The position numbers and the translations under genes were made by a program. The notes under the pieces were generated by a model. The model had not been told where the DNA came from and did not search any database. It saw nothing but the letters and a program-made list of their open reading frames with translations. From Diplonema japonicum (Eukaryota; Euglenozoa; Diplonemea; Diplonemida; Diplonemidae): DNA of 64,000 nucleotides. The stretch covers positions 62,001 to 126,000 of the forward strand of contig OZ025678.1 of assembly GCA_964019335.1 (NCBI GenBank), written 5' to 3'. Below, one piece after another: positions 18,839 through 28,330 of this stretch; positions within the stretch are counted from its first letter, which is position 1, and every line of letters begins with the position of its first letter.

Positions 18839-20091
18839 GATGTGCGAGATTCCGTCCCCCCCCCTCCACTCTTCTTCCTCTCCTCACATCACGAAGCGGA
18901 AGAAAAGTTTCAAGGGTGTGTCTTGTGTGGAAAAAAAAAAAAAAAAGAACGTGATTCTGTTAAGGGAGAACAAAGGGGTAGGGTGTAAAAAAAAAAATAA
19001 CCCCACTCTCGCCTAAATGCACGTTCTTTCTCTTTTGTTTTCTTTTTTTTTTAAAAAAAAAGTTGCGCCATGGGCCTCTTGCCCAAGCCTGGTGTTAAGG
19101 TCCCATAGGGACCCAAGGACCTTGTCTGGGGAGTCCTTTAAAAAAAAAAAAAAAAAAATCTAATCCCTAACAAGACTTTTTTTCTTTTTTTTTTTTTTTC
19201 TTTTTTCACTCCCCCGTTTCTCTTTTGTTCAGGAAAAATTGCATATTACTCCTCCCTACTTGGCCTCTAGGTGGCTGTAAGTGCTTATGATGCAGGAAAC
19301 CAAAAGGTAAAACAGAAAACTAGTTACGTAAATTATCGCGTGATTTATTTCGATAAATTTTTGGAAACCCGCGACCGTATTGCATTTGAATTTGAAAAAA
19401 AAAAACTTTTTTTTTTCTTTTGGGTCTCTTCTAGTACTTTTATTCCCCCCCCTTTTTTTTTGTTCTTCTTCTTTCCTCTCCCTCTTCTTCTTCTTCTTTT
19501 TTTTTTTTTACGAGAGTTTTTTGTTTTTGTTTTTTCCGCACATAGATATAGCAACGCTAGGAAACGGAGAAAAATTAAGCGACATTTGTAAATCTTTTTG
19601 CCAGGGAGAGGGGGGGGGGGGGGGGGCAGTTTTAAAAAAAAGAAGAAGAAAAAAAAAGAAAGTGATAATTGTAAAAAAAAATTTTTTTTAAAAGGGAAAA
19701 TAAAGGAAATTACTTTTAAGATCTTGATACCACAGTTGACATGAGTCATGCATCAGAAAGCTCAGTCCTCAGTGGGGGGTTTGCCGGGTAGATCTTCAGA
19801 AGGACCTGGCTCTGCTCCTGGCTCTACAGCTGGCCAATTCTACTGCCTAAACTACGGGGTGTGATACATAAAGTTAAATTGTGATGATAACACTGACAAA
19901 AAAAAATTACCCCCCTTGACTGTTGGGGGGGGGGGGGGGGAGTAAGAAGGAACAAACGACCCGGTCATGAAAAAGCTGACAGTGCTATTTTTTTTTTCTC
20001 TCTTTTTTTCTTCCGTTTTTTTCTTTTTTATATCCTTCCTTCGCGCACTTCACCCCTCATTTTTTTTTTTCTTCCATAAAAAAAAATATGG
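17862..20091. other. Gene-poor region, homopolymers and short unassigned islands
   Basis: About 2.2 kb dominated by T- and A-runs (38-40 nt in places) and G-runs near 19610 and 19930. Three mixed-composition islands stand out: 19060-19135, 19265-19395 and 19700-19880. Each is open for only 20-45 codons (for example VSAYDAGNQKVKQKT at 19274). None is recognised and no splicing joins them convincingly. They may be decayed gene or transposon pieces. Confidence 0.4.
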
Positions 20092-20312
20092 CCCTAAATC
20101 TCCAGAGGTCATGTGAAAAAAAAAAAATTTGACCATGCCCCCCTGCCCGTTAGAGTGTATGTTTAAAAGTTTTCCTTTTTTTCCAGGTATATATATAGGT
20201 TACCCCAGGTAACCCAACCAACCAGAGTTTGCATCAACCTGTTTTTTTTTTTTTTTTTTTTTTTTTTTTGTTTTTAACAAAAACAACATGTTGCCTTTCT
20301 GGAGATTTAGGG
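20092..20312. repeat. Small inverted-repeat element (~220 bp)
   Basis: CCCTAAATCTCCAGA at 20092-20106 recurs as its exact reverse complement at 20298-20312. The interior has a T-run, a TATATATA block and a second palindrome (GGTTACCCC/AGGTAACC near 20202). There is no coding capacity. It looks like a miniature inverted-repeat element, but 15-bp arms at this AT content are modest evidence. Confidence 0.4.
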
Positions 20313-20525
20313 TCATATGCTTTTTCTTATTTTTTATTTTTTTTTTTATACTCCCTCCTTCCCTTCCCCTTTCTTTGATACCCCTCCGTCTTTTTTTTTT
20401 TTTTTTTTTTGTTATTTGTTTTTTTTTTTTGTTGTAACTTTTAAAAATATATTCAGGAAGCACATGGGGAGAGCGACAAAATTTTCGTTGGGGGAAAAAA
20501 AAAAGAAAATAAAAAAAAAAAAAAA

Positions 20526-22817
20526 ATGCATGTCTTAAACTTGCCGATAAAGACGTCGGGGTGCATTTGTAGCCCGCTGGGCTACGGCGGTGGGAGGTGG
20601 GACGAAAAAAACAGAAAGAACAAATGTAAAAAGGTGTTTCTCGTGGTGTATTGTTGTGTGAGATTCACATCTGAAATGAAAACACAGAAGGAAAAACGAA
20701 GAAAAATCGCAAATGTGACCAAAAAAAGAGAACAAGTAGGCCTCTGCCCAGGCTGGATGCTAAAGTCGCTTTCCAGAGTCGCTGCCGAAGTTGTAAAAGC
20801 CGAAGCCCTCCGACGGCTGCGTTCTGCTCTTGGACTCTGGCTCGCTATGAAACTGAAATGGATCCACCGCAAGGCTTCTGCCAGCAGCATCAAGATCAAC
20901 CACCCGCCAAAAACAACTTTGCACCAATCGCTCCTCTTCAAATTCTGGCCAGACCAAACAATCGCCTCTGCCTTCTCGCAAGCTTCCCCGTTGTTGTATC
21001 GCCAAACCGAGACCATTCTCTACCAGGGAGAGAGATGCCCTCCTGGAGTGTATTTTGTGTCCTCCGGAACTGTCGTGTTAACAGACAAGTACAATCCTCT
21101 TCATGCCAAAGAGGTGCACGCTCCAGTCTTCTTCGCAGACACCTGCTTTGCCATTAATGAGCCGCTCCCCACTACCGTCAAGGTTGCGTCGCCCACCGTT
21201 GAAATCGGTCTCATTCCTAGCCCTGCCATCTACGCCGCGCTAGCTTCGTTGCCCCCTGAAGCAAGGTCCAGCATGGCTAGCTCCTGTCTTGCCTACCGCA
21301 AGGCGTCGCTTCCAGAATCGTTTCCAATGACACCCGCGCTTGTCTGCCTCTCGCCTCTCTTCCAAAAACTGTCTGTAGAGTACCTCCGCAAGATCTGTGG
21401 GCTTGTCACCCCCTTCGCTGTTGATGAGGGCGTCACGCTCCTTCACCCAAAACAGACACACAAGGTCTCCATGTACTTCCTACGGAAGGGTCGGTGCGTC
21501 GTTGTAATGGACACCGGTGGCGAGAGCTCCACGCTGAAATGGTTGCAAGCGCCCTGTTCGTTCGGCGAGCCTGCCCTGTTGGACTATGGCACCGTGCACC
21601 ACGTCAAGTCACACACACCATGCGACCTTTGGGCACTGTCCCGTGATGACGTGTGGCGGCTATGCGAGTCATATAACAACGTAAAGGCCAACATTATGTA
21701 CGCGGCGACCGAAAGCCGCAGGAAATGGATGGCAGCGTCCCTGCAGTCGCGGCTGCTGCGTGCGGTGCCCTTCTTCAACGCTGCCTTGCGCGAGGGATTC
21801 ATCAATGAAGAGGCCTTCGTAGAGCTGTGCTACCTGTTTGCAGCACGGGTCATCCCTCCCGGGGGGTTTGTCGCGTCTTGCGCTGAGCAATGCAACGACG
21901 TGCTGATCTTCGTGAAGGGCCACGCCACTGCGAGGTACCTCAACATCACGCGGCGTGTCGGGTACGGTGAGTGCTTGGGTGCCACATGCCTTGTGACCAC
22001 AAGGTGGATAGCCTCTGTGATGGCACGGAACAACTGCGACTGCTGGGCTTTGCCACGCGCAGTCTTTAAGAACTTCATCAAAACCCACCCTGGGGTGTCC
22101 GAAGCGGGGTTTCTCAGCTTGACGCGGCAGCAGTTCCGCGAAGAGCGGGTGCTCTTGTTGCAGCACCGCTACGGGGCGTCAGGGCTGCCGCAGGACCTGT
22201 ACTTTCCATTATCACATAGACACCCGAACGACCGCGCACCAGTTAAGCAGGCATGCACCACGCTGGCACCGCGGCCCGTCACTGCCGTAGGCGCGCTGCT
22301 GAGCAGGGCTGCGAAGAATTTTCGCCACGTGAATATGTTTGCCAGGAACAGTCCAAAAGGCCCGATGGGGAAGCTGCGAGACATCATCGTGAAGCACGAG
22401 CGGAAAATCAACACTACGAGAAGCCGTACTTGCGAAGGAGCAAGAGACAGATTCCTGTCGATGGCATCTGAGAAAGATATGCGGGTCATGAAGAAGTCTG
22501 TCTATGTGGTGCGGACCAGAGGCAGCATGCATGAGGAGCAACTGGAGCCTAACGAGAGCGAGGAGCTGGGTGTTTCGCACGGGGTGAACATCATCGGGGG
22601 CTCTGCACCCTCTAGCCCGTCTAGTGCGGGAACCACGCCACCCAAGAAGGCGTGCCTAGCCCCCTTGCGGTGTTCGGAAGGTCTCAGCTTCCCAACTAGG
22701 TACCGCTTCGAGAGTCCCCCCTCTGCCGCAGCACCTCTCGCAAGCAACATGGTCACGAAGATGTTGAAAAAGTGCGGGCCCAGCAGGTCCATGGTCATCG
22801 CCTTCCCGTCGGCGTGA
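20526..22817 (+). CDS. Protein with degenerate cyclic-nucleotide-binding-like domains
   Basis: Up to 763 residues. Three segments resemble the cNMP-binding beta-roll: residues about 150-195 (ILYQGERCPPGVYFVSSGTV), 273-380 (VSMYFLRKGRCVVVM, FGEPALLD, LWALSRDDVWRL) and 413-518 (FVKGHATARY, YGECLGATCL, CWALPRAVFKNF). The FGEPAL and YGECLG segments match the phosphate-binding cassette position, but the conserved arginine is not obvious, so nucleotide binding is doubtful. The basic N-terminus (about 50-125) may form an amphipathic helix. The C-terminus is Ser/Pro-rich. The first ATG follows an A-run, as at several genes here; ATG 20676 is an alternative start that skips a segment with a 7-bp hairpin (20569-20585). 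Confidence 0.75.
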   Translation: MHVLNLPIKTSGCICSPLGYGGGRWDEKNRKNKCKKVFLVVYCCVRFTSEMKTQKEKRRKIANVTKKREQVGLCPGWMLKSLSRVAAEVVKAEALRRLRSALGLWLAMKLKWIHRKASASSIKINHPPKTTLHQSLLFKFWPDQTIASAFSQASPLLYRQTETILYQGERCPPGVYFVSSGTVVLTDKYNPLHAKEVHAPVFFADTCFAINEPLPTTVKVASPTVEIGLIPSPAIYAALASLPPEARSSMASSCLAYRKASLPESFPMTPALVCLSPLFQKLSVEYLRKICGLVTPFAVDEGVTLLHPKQTHKVSMYFLRKGRCVVVMDTGGESSTLKWLQAPCSFGEPALLDYGTVHHVKSHTPCDLWALSRDDVWRLCESYNNVKANIMYAATESRRKWMAASLQSRLLRAVPFFNAALREGFINEEAFVELCYLFAARVIPPGGFVASCAEQCNDVLIFVKGHATARYLNITRRVGYGECLGATCLVTTRWIASVMARNNCDCWALPRAVFKNFIKTHPGVSEAGFLSLTRQQFREERVLLLQHRYGASGLPQDLYFPLSHRHPNDRAPVKQACTTLAPRPVTAVGALLSRAAKNFRHVNMFARNSPKGPMGKLRDIIVKHERKINTTRSRTCEGARDRFLSMASEKDMRVMKKSVYVVRTRGSMHEEQLEPNESEELGVSHGVNIIGGSAPSSPSSAGTTPPKKACLAPLRCSEGLSFPTRYRFESPPSAAAPLASNMVTKMLKKCGPSRSMVIAFPSA

Positions 22818-22893
22818 GACATTTACACCGAAGTTATAACAGTAATGCTATGTTTCTTTTGCACCTGCACTCGCACCACCACGCCTTAGGAAG

Positions 22894-23436
22894 ATGACAA
22901 GCATCGTTGGGAACAAGTGGCGTCATTCGGTGCTGAATGACGTGAAGGAGGTAGACGCCAAGGTTGCAAGGTGGGTATACGTGAGGAGAGAGGGACAGCC
23001 GAGCACAGTGTACGTGGGAGAGTGCAGGCGGCTGGGCATCCAGGAGAACAAGGGAATCCTGCGGATATTGGAGAGGAAGGAAGTGACAGAGCTGGACCTG
23101 AGCAAGATGTACTTGGGGCCCATGGGAATACTTCCTGTGCTCAGCGTGGTGCACCTTCTCCCCTCCCTGCGGACCCTCGACCTCTCGTACTGCCAGACCA
23201 CTTCGTCACATGTTGTGCTTCTTGCTGCTAGCATACGTGGCCACCCGTCCCTCACCTCCCTCAACCTGTCGCACAACCCTTGTTCGTCTCTGGGCCTGCA
23301 AGTCTTGTACGAGGCACTTCTTGCCACGTCTTCCGTTACCACCTTGGCACTCCACGGGGTGGAGATAGTCCCTACACTAAGAGATAAGATAGAGCATATC
23401 TTAGCGGCGCACGGCAAAGGTGCAGGAGGTTCTTAG
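22894..23436 (+). CDS. Short leucine-rich-repeat protein
   Basis: A 180-residue protein starting only 77 nt after the preceding stop. The N-terminal 60 residues are basic and not repetitive. Three LRR units follow: VTELDLSKMYLG (about 67), LRTLDLSYCQTT (about 91) and LTSLNLSHNPCSS (about 117), then a final VTTLALHG unit. The consensus is of the ribonuclease-inhibitor type, as in the 18-821 gene. It is presumably a protein-interaction module; nothing indicates a partner. Confidence 0.75.
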   Translation: MTSIVGNKWRHSVLNDVKEVDAKVARWVYVRREGQPSTVYVGECRRLGIQENKGILRILERKEVTELDLSKMYLGPMGILPVLSVVHLLPSLRTLDLSYCQTTSSHVVLLAASIRGHPSLTSLNLSHNPCSSLGLQVLYEALLATSSVTTLALHGVEIVPTLRDKIEHILAAHGKGAGGS

Positions 23437-23569
23437 TTACACTTTAAATACAGGAAGGGAGAAAAAAAAATATATATGTAAAGAAAGTTGCTAGAAATAA
23501 TTTTTTCGTCCACCATAAAGAAAAAAAAAAAACTAGGTGGGAAGGGAGAGGATGGAGTGACCCTGCAAC

Positions 23570-24037
23570 ATGGAGAGGCTGGTGTTGTGCGACGGTGTTG
23601 AGGAGGAGGTGGAGCGGCTGCTCGAAGAGGACCGGTTGAACGAGGCGAAGGCAGCGGAGATGAAGGCGAGGCAGGAGGCAGAGAATGCAGAGAAACAGAG
23701 TCCAGCACCTGTCTTAGATAACGTCGAGAAAAAGAACAGAAAGAAGAGAAAGGTCCGACCCCCACGTGAGCGCCCCCTTATCATTCTTGACCAGATGCTG
23801 GAGTACCCTTCAGTGAAGTATCACACCCCAGAGCAAATGGCGTGCCCTGTGTACCCACCCGTGCGTACCTTTTTTGCCCTGTCAGGCCGTCCGGCTTCTT
23901 TTGCAAGCCGGCAAGCTAAACGGCTCACAACCCCGATCCTCACTGCACACCAAAAACTCTGCAACGCGAGGCCGGTGTTGCTGCCGATGGGAACCGGGTT
24001 TTGCAGAAGGAGCAACATTGTGACAGGGATGCGGTGA
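23570..24037 (+). CDS. Small basic protein with charged N-terminal helix
   Basis: A 155-residue protein. Residues 8-50 form a Glu/Ala/Lys-rich helix (EEEVERLLEEDRLNEAKAAE), followed by a KKNRKKRK cluster that could be a nuclear-localisation or RNA-binding patch. The rest is proline- and arginine-containing without a recognised domain. The base composition matches neighbouring genes and there is no internal homopolymer, supporting a real gene. Confidence 0.55.
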   Translation: MERLVLCDGVEEEVERLLEEDRLNEAKAAEMKARQEAENAEKQSPAPVLDNVEKKNRKKRKVRPPRERPLIILDQMLEYPSVKYHTPEQMACPVYPPVRTFFALSGRPASFASRQAKRLTTPILTAHQKLCNARPVLLPMGTGFCRRSNIVTGMR

Positions 24038-24224
24038 AGGAAAAGAAAAAAAAAAGAAAAAAAAAAGGAGGCCACTTCCGTGCTCCTTACCCCCCCTCTC
24101 CCCCCGGGCTTTGCATCCATTGATTTTCAAGAAATTTGCGAGTTATAAAACGAAACAAGAGCGAAAGAAAAACGGGCAAAAGAGAAAAAAAAAATACGAA
24201 AAAAAAAAAAAAAAAAAAAAAAAA

Positions 24225-25049
24225 ATGCAAAATGGAATCCGGCATTTAAGAGCGATTAAAATCTGGTACCGACCCGACGTGCCCGTGCACGACCAGTGGC
24301 ACGGAGGGATGAGGGATTGGGTGGAGAACTGGTTGCCGGAGTTCGAGAGGAAAAACCCCGACGTGAAGGTGGACGTGGTGACACTGACGGACCCCATGGA
24401 GATGACCGGCGACGTGGTATGTCAAAAAAAAAAAAAAAAAAAAAAAAAATACAGAAATTCCCCCGGATGTCGGGGTACTACCTCAACGGAACTGCGATGA
24501 CATACGCTTGTAAAAAATTCGACGTAGAAGCCATCAACATGATGGTGCACGAGATGCGGAACACGTGTAACGACTGCGAACCACGGCCGCATCAACACGC
24601 AGTTATAGAAACACACACCGAGTCCATCCAAGGCAGGTGGACCCCCTACCTGTGGATGAGTGACACCACAGTCCCTGAGGAGGTGGATCACGAAGACGTG
24701 TGGAAAAAGGACATCAAAGATATTGCAAAATACGTGAGATTGAAGAAAGAACACAGAGAAGCGGAGTTCGAGAAGCAAAATTACGTCAACGTCGACACCA
24801 GGCGGAAGATGGAAACAAGGTGGGCAGAGCAGGTCTTCCCGTATACAGTTGGTGCTGAAACCACAGCGGTACCGGGCCGTCTTTTCTTAGAAGAGACGAA
24901 AACGTTGTTTCCTGAATCGGGCCAAACCCCTGGAGCATCTAGACTTGAACACGGAGGTGGGGGTTTCATGGGTGGGTTCACCCGCCCTTACTCTAAATCA
25001 GAACTCTCAACACTGTCGAACCACTTGAAAGATGACGATGTATGGAGGG

Positions 25050-25089
<40 letters not shown>

Positions 25090-25343
25090 AGTACGGTGCC
25101 TCAACCACGCAAGCTGGTGGTACGATCCCGCCTTTTGCTGGTGCGCCCTTTTCCGAAGGTTACGACAAGTACGAAAATTTCTGGAAAAATTGGGATCTTT
25201 TCAACCACACCTCCTCCACCTACCGGCCCCCTCTCACTTCTTTACCCAACGCAAAACTCGCAAAGCACAGAGCAATGGTCAATGATTCGCTCAAGAGGCA
25301 GATGCGAAACGATAGGCAGCACCGCCAAGACAATGAATCATGA
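24225..25343 (+). CDS. MRPL43: Mitochondrial large-subunit ribosomal protein mL43 (3 exons)
   Basis: Homologue of mL43, a thioredoxin-like (L51/S25/CI-B8 family) protein of the mitochondrial ribosome. Diagnostic segments are GGMRDWVENWLPEFERKNP at the start, SGYYLNGTAMTYACKKF in the middle and ESIQGRWTPYLW, the last matching the SIQGQWHPF motif of the human protein. Introns are inferred at 24417-24454 and 25040-25091; both are mostly A-runs, begin GTATG and end CAG. Removing them gives 342 residues. The conserved core fills about 140; the remaining 200 form a lineage-specific C-terminal extension, as is common in euglenozoan mitoribosomes. The start directly follows an A-run of about 27 nt. 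Confidence 0.85.
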
Positions 25344-25472
25344 GGGTCCGGTTCATAATCTCAGTGTTTCTTTTTTTTTTTTTTTTTTTTTTTGTTTCTT
25401 CTTCCTTGCACCCCCCAAAAAAAAGAAGAAGAAGTGGAAATTACAACACACACAACAAATAAAAAAAGAGAG

Positions 25473-25719
25473 ATGTCGACTTCATTCACACCCGGATCCA
25501 TCTTCGCTGAGGAGCAGCAGAGGGAGGAGGACTTGTGTCAGATGTCCCTTGATGACCACAGGGAGTATGGTGAAGAATAACAAGGAGAAGGGAAAAAAAA
25601 AAAAAAAAAAAAAAAACAGGAGACTCCGCACTGAAGCCGTTGAATTCGCAAACTCTGTGAGCCCACAGAGACAGGACAGGTACGGGTCCATGCCTCCTTC
25701 CCAGAGCCCTGGTTACTGA
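25473..25719 (+). CDS. 63-residue spliced microprotein
   Basis: Exon 1 (25473-25564) encodes an acidic peptide MSTSFTPGSIFAEEQQREED and onward. A 55-nt intron (25565-25619) starts GTATGG and ends in an A-run plus CAG, like the other introns here. Exon 2 adds RLRTEAVEFANSVSPQRQ and ends with a SPGY terminus. The splice keeps frame across a phase-2 junction; unspliced, the frame stops within the intron. No family is recognised. The matching intron signature is the best argument that it is real. Confidence 0.55.
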
Positions 25720-25841
25720 TCTAAAAAAAAAAAAAACTTGCCCTCTTGAACCCCCCTTCCCCCCCACACTGCCTTCATTTTTTTGGACATTTTTCTTATA
25801 AGTCCATTGAAGCCTGAAGAGATTGTTTGTACGTACCCCCT

Positions 25842-25861
25842 TTACCTTACCTTACCTTACC
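25842..25861. repeat. TTACC tandem repeat
   Basis: Four perfect copies of TTACC lie in the spacer between the microprotein and TPR genes. A short microsatellite with no evident role. Confidence 0.6.
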
Positions 25862-25869
25862 TAAACACC

Positions 25870-25914
25870 CCTCCCCACTTTTTTTTTTTCTTCCTTCTCT
25901 CTGGTTTTTGACAG
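25870..25914 (+). promoter_or_regulatory. Candidate trans-splice acceptor for the TPR gene
   Basis: A CT-rich tract (about 25870-25905) is followed by TTTTTGACAG ending at 25914, 79 nt before the TPR-protein ATG. It fits a spliced-leader acceptor but is unproven. Confidence 0.35.
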
Positions 25915-25993
25915 ACGTTGCTTTATTTTTTCATTAAAAAAAATATATATTACAACACCACCGCGGAAAAAGGGAAGAAAATAAAAATAAAAA

Positions 25994-27122
25994 ATGGCAA
26001 TGTCGTCTGAGCCCAAAATGGACAATTTCAGTTATTGTCTGATTCCGTGCAGCTCGGAAAAGGCCGTGGAAGAGATGGTGTTCAAGGGAAAGACCGACAA
26101 GGAGCTGAGGGACGGTGTGGCGGCACACTTCACGAAGAGCACGTTCACAGCCGGTCAACAGGAAGAGTTCACGGAGAAAATGGGCGAGCAGATCAAAGAA
26201 AACGCAAAGAAACACTCAGTCGGTGACAACCAGGCAGACGCGGGCACGACTAACAAAGTCACCGACGACGTCCTAAAACAAGCCATGATGTCCCAAACCA
26301 GCGCAGAGATCGTCCCCGTCATCTACCCCGACTCCACCAACAGCTACAAAGGGATCTCCCTCTACATCGACTCGGTGGGAAGGTTCAAAGAGCTTCCTTT
26401 GAACGAACGTGCCTCCAAAATGGCCCAGAGAGACATACGTGGCGACGCGTTTGTGATATCGTCTTATGACGATCCCATTCAGGATGACTGGGCACGGATT
26501 TCCTGTACAAAGAAGCAAATTGAAGGTTACATTGCAACGCCTCCTGTTAAGGCGGCGGACCCAACAGCTAAGGCATCGTCAATGGGTGCTGCCGAGACAA
26601 AAGAAGTTACGCTTGAGAATATGTGTAAGGCAAAATCGTTGAAGGAAACTGGAAACGCGTGTTTCAAAAAGGAAGATTATGAATCGGCGGAGCAAAAATA
26701 CGACGAGGGTGTGACGGAGCTGCAGGGCCGTGCGCTGCCGGGGAAAATCGACGCCGCGGAACTGACTTCTTTGACAACAACCCTGATTTTAAACAGAGCG
26801 CAGGCAAGGTTGAAACTCAACAAGCTCAAGGAAGCTGAGCTTGACTGCACCGCCGTCATCACCTCCGAACCCACCCTGCTCAAAGCATGGTACCGCCGTG
26901 CCACTGCACGCAAGGCCATGCACGAGTACGACCTTTCTCTCAGCGATTTAAAGAAAGCGCTTGAGATTCAACCCGGCGACGCCGCCGTTACAAAATTGAT
27001 CTCTCAGGTATAAGAAAGAAAAAAAAAAAATATTAATAATAAATAATAATAAAAAGGTCGAAGCGGAGAAAATTAAACAGGAGAAATCCGAGAAAGCTGT
27101 ATACAAGAAGATGTTCGCATGA
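25994..27122 (+). CDS. TPR-domain co-chaperone-like protein (2 exons)
   Basis: Residues about 215-335 hold three tetratricopeptide repeats: KETGNACFKKEDYESAEQKY, LILNRAQARLKLNKLKEAEL and KAWYRRATARKAMHEYDLSL. This is the layout of the Hsp90/Hsp70-binding TPR clamp of immunophilin-type co-chaperones. A 49-nt intron (27008-27056) is inferred; splicing replaces an immediate stop with EKAVYKKMFA, the K-x-Y-x-x-MF tail typical of FKBP-type TPR proteins. The total is 359 residues. The N-terminal 200 residues contain a GDAFVISSYDD segment and no FKBP catalytic domain, so isomerase activity is not expected. Exact family uncertain. Confidence 0.8.
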
Positions 27123-27275
27123 AGTAGTAGGGTAAAAAAAAAAGGGGGGAGGGGGGAAGGGGGGACATCATATTTCATTCTTCTTTTTCTAGCGCACTCC
27201 CTTTTTTTTTTTTATTTATTTTTTTTTTCCCCCTTCAAAAAAAAATTTTTTTTTCCCCAGGGCTCCCCATATGCA

Positions 27276-28244
27276 ATGGTGGCACTCAACGAAACAGACC
27301 ACCTGGGTGAGAGTGGTGTAAAGGGATTAAAGATAAAAAACGCTGCTGTAACGTCGGCGGTAGTATCCTACGGAAGCGGTGAGAGCGACACAAACAAGTG
27401 CGTCGTGGGTTTTGTTCTGGAATCAGTGATAAAAGACGCGTCCGGTGAAGAGACTAAGTGGAAGGTTTGCAAAAGGTACAGCCAGTACAGAAAGCTGATG
27501 AAAACAGTGAAGCACCACTTCGGGGGGGAGATGAAATTCCCGGGCAGACACCTATTCAAGGCCACAAACAGATCTAAAAAGATGATAGAAGACAGGAGAA
27601 AGGATTTGAACCTATTCATTTCAGCGTCGATTCTAAAGTGCAAATCAAACCGAAAATTGTTACGTGAATTGGTGAAGTTCATCTCCCCTTCCGGGTCCGA
27701 CATTAATGTAAGTTGTAAATGCGGTGAAACTCTGCCAGGGCAGCCGGGGAAGTTTATACACAGCCTATGGACTTCGCCTGACTGCAGCCTCATGAATAAT
27801 AATCTTATAATAAAAATACCATGGGCAGTTTCATATCCTGCTTTAAACAATCTGGTGGTGAAGAGCCATCGTAATGGGCAAGTGTCAAAAATACGCTGTG
27901 AGACATTTACCTCTCTGCTGAAATGGGTCGCCGGTCTTGGTGACGTCGTTCCCACTAACAAGGAAGCGCTTGGTTTTTTAAAATCCCGAAAAAAACCGCA
28001 AGCATCAGATCGGCCTCGAAGTGTGAGGGCAGGCTGCCCGTCTGGAGGTGCTATCTTGACAGATACCACACCCTTTGTCTATGCACTGCCATGTGGGGCG
28101 CAATTTACTATCACACTGGAACAGGACGAAGGAGAAGGTGCCGCACCGCTCAAGGAAAAGAAACCAGACCTTGCCCCCCATAATCTTGCTGGTGACAACA
28201 CCGTTCTGTCCGTAGATGCTGTCCGATCGTCGAAACGAGATTAA
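27276..28244 (+). CDS. PX-domain (phosphoinositide-binding) protein
   Basis: A 322-residue protein with an N-terminal PX domain, residues about 20-145. Landmarks are CKRYSQYRKL (the R-x-Y-x-x-F/Y basic site), FPGRHLF in the loop, and RRKDLNLFISASI with the arginine that contacts the phosphoinositide. PX domains place proteins on endosomal membranes through PI3P. The C-terminal half has no recognised domain. A pyrimidine tract ending CCCCAG at 27260 lies 15 nt before the start and is a candidate splice acceptor. It could be a sorting-nexin-like protein, but no BAR region is seen. Confidence 0.8.
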   Translation: MVALNETDHLGESGVKGLKIKNAAVTSAVVSYGSGESDTNKCVVGFVLESVIKDASGEETKWKVCKRYSQYRKLMKTVKHHFGGEMKFPGRHLFKATNRSKKMIEDRRKDLNLFISASILKCKSNRKLLRELVKFISPSGSDINVSCKCGETLPGQPGKFIHSLWTSPDCSLMNNNLIIKIPWAVSYPALNNLVVKSHRNGQVSKIRCETFTSLLKWVAGLGDVVPTNKEALGFLKSRKKPQASDRPRSVRAGCPSGGAILTDTTPFVYALPCGAQFTITLEQDEGEGAAPLKEKKPDLAPHNLAGDNTVLSVDAVRSSKRD

Positions 28245-28286
28245 TGTTGTGGTCATGGGTTGTTGGTGAAACAGTACTTTTCAGTC

Positions 28287-28330
<44 letters not shown>

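Noticed and set aside
19271-19591. Frame beginning AVSAYDAGNQKVKQKTSY
   Set aside because: Only about 40 codons are of normal composition before it enters T-runs; it has no ATG and no plausible splice partner.
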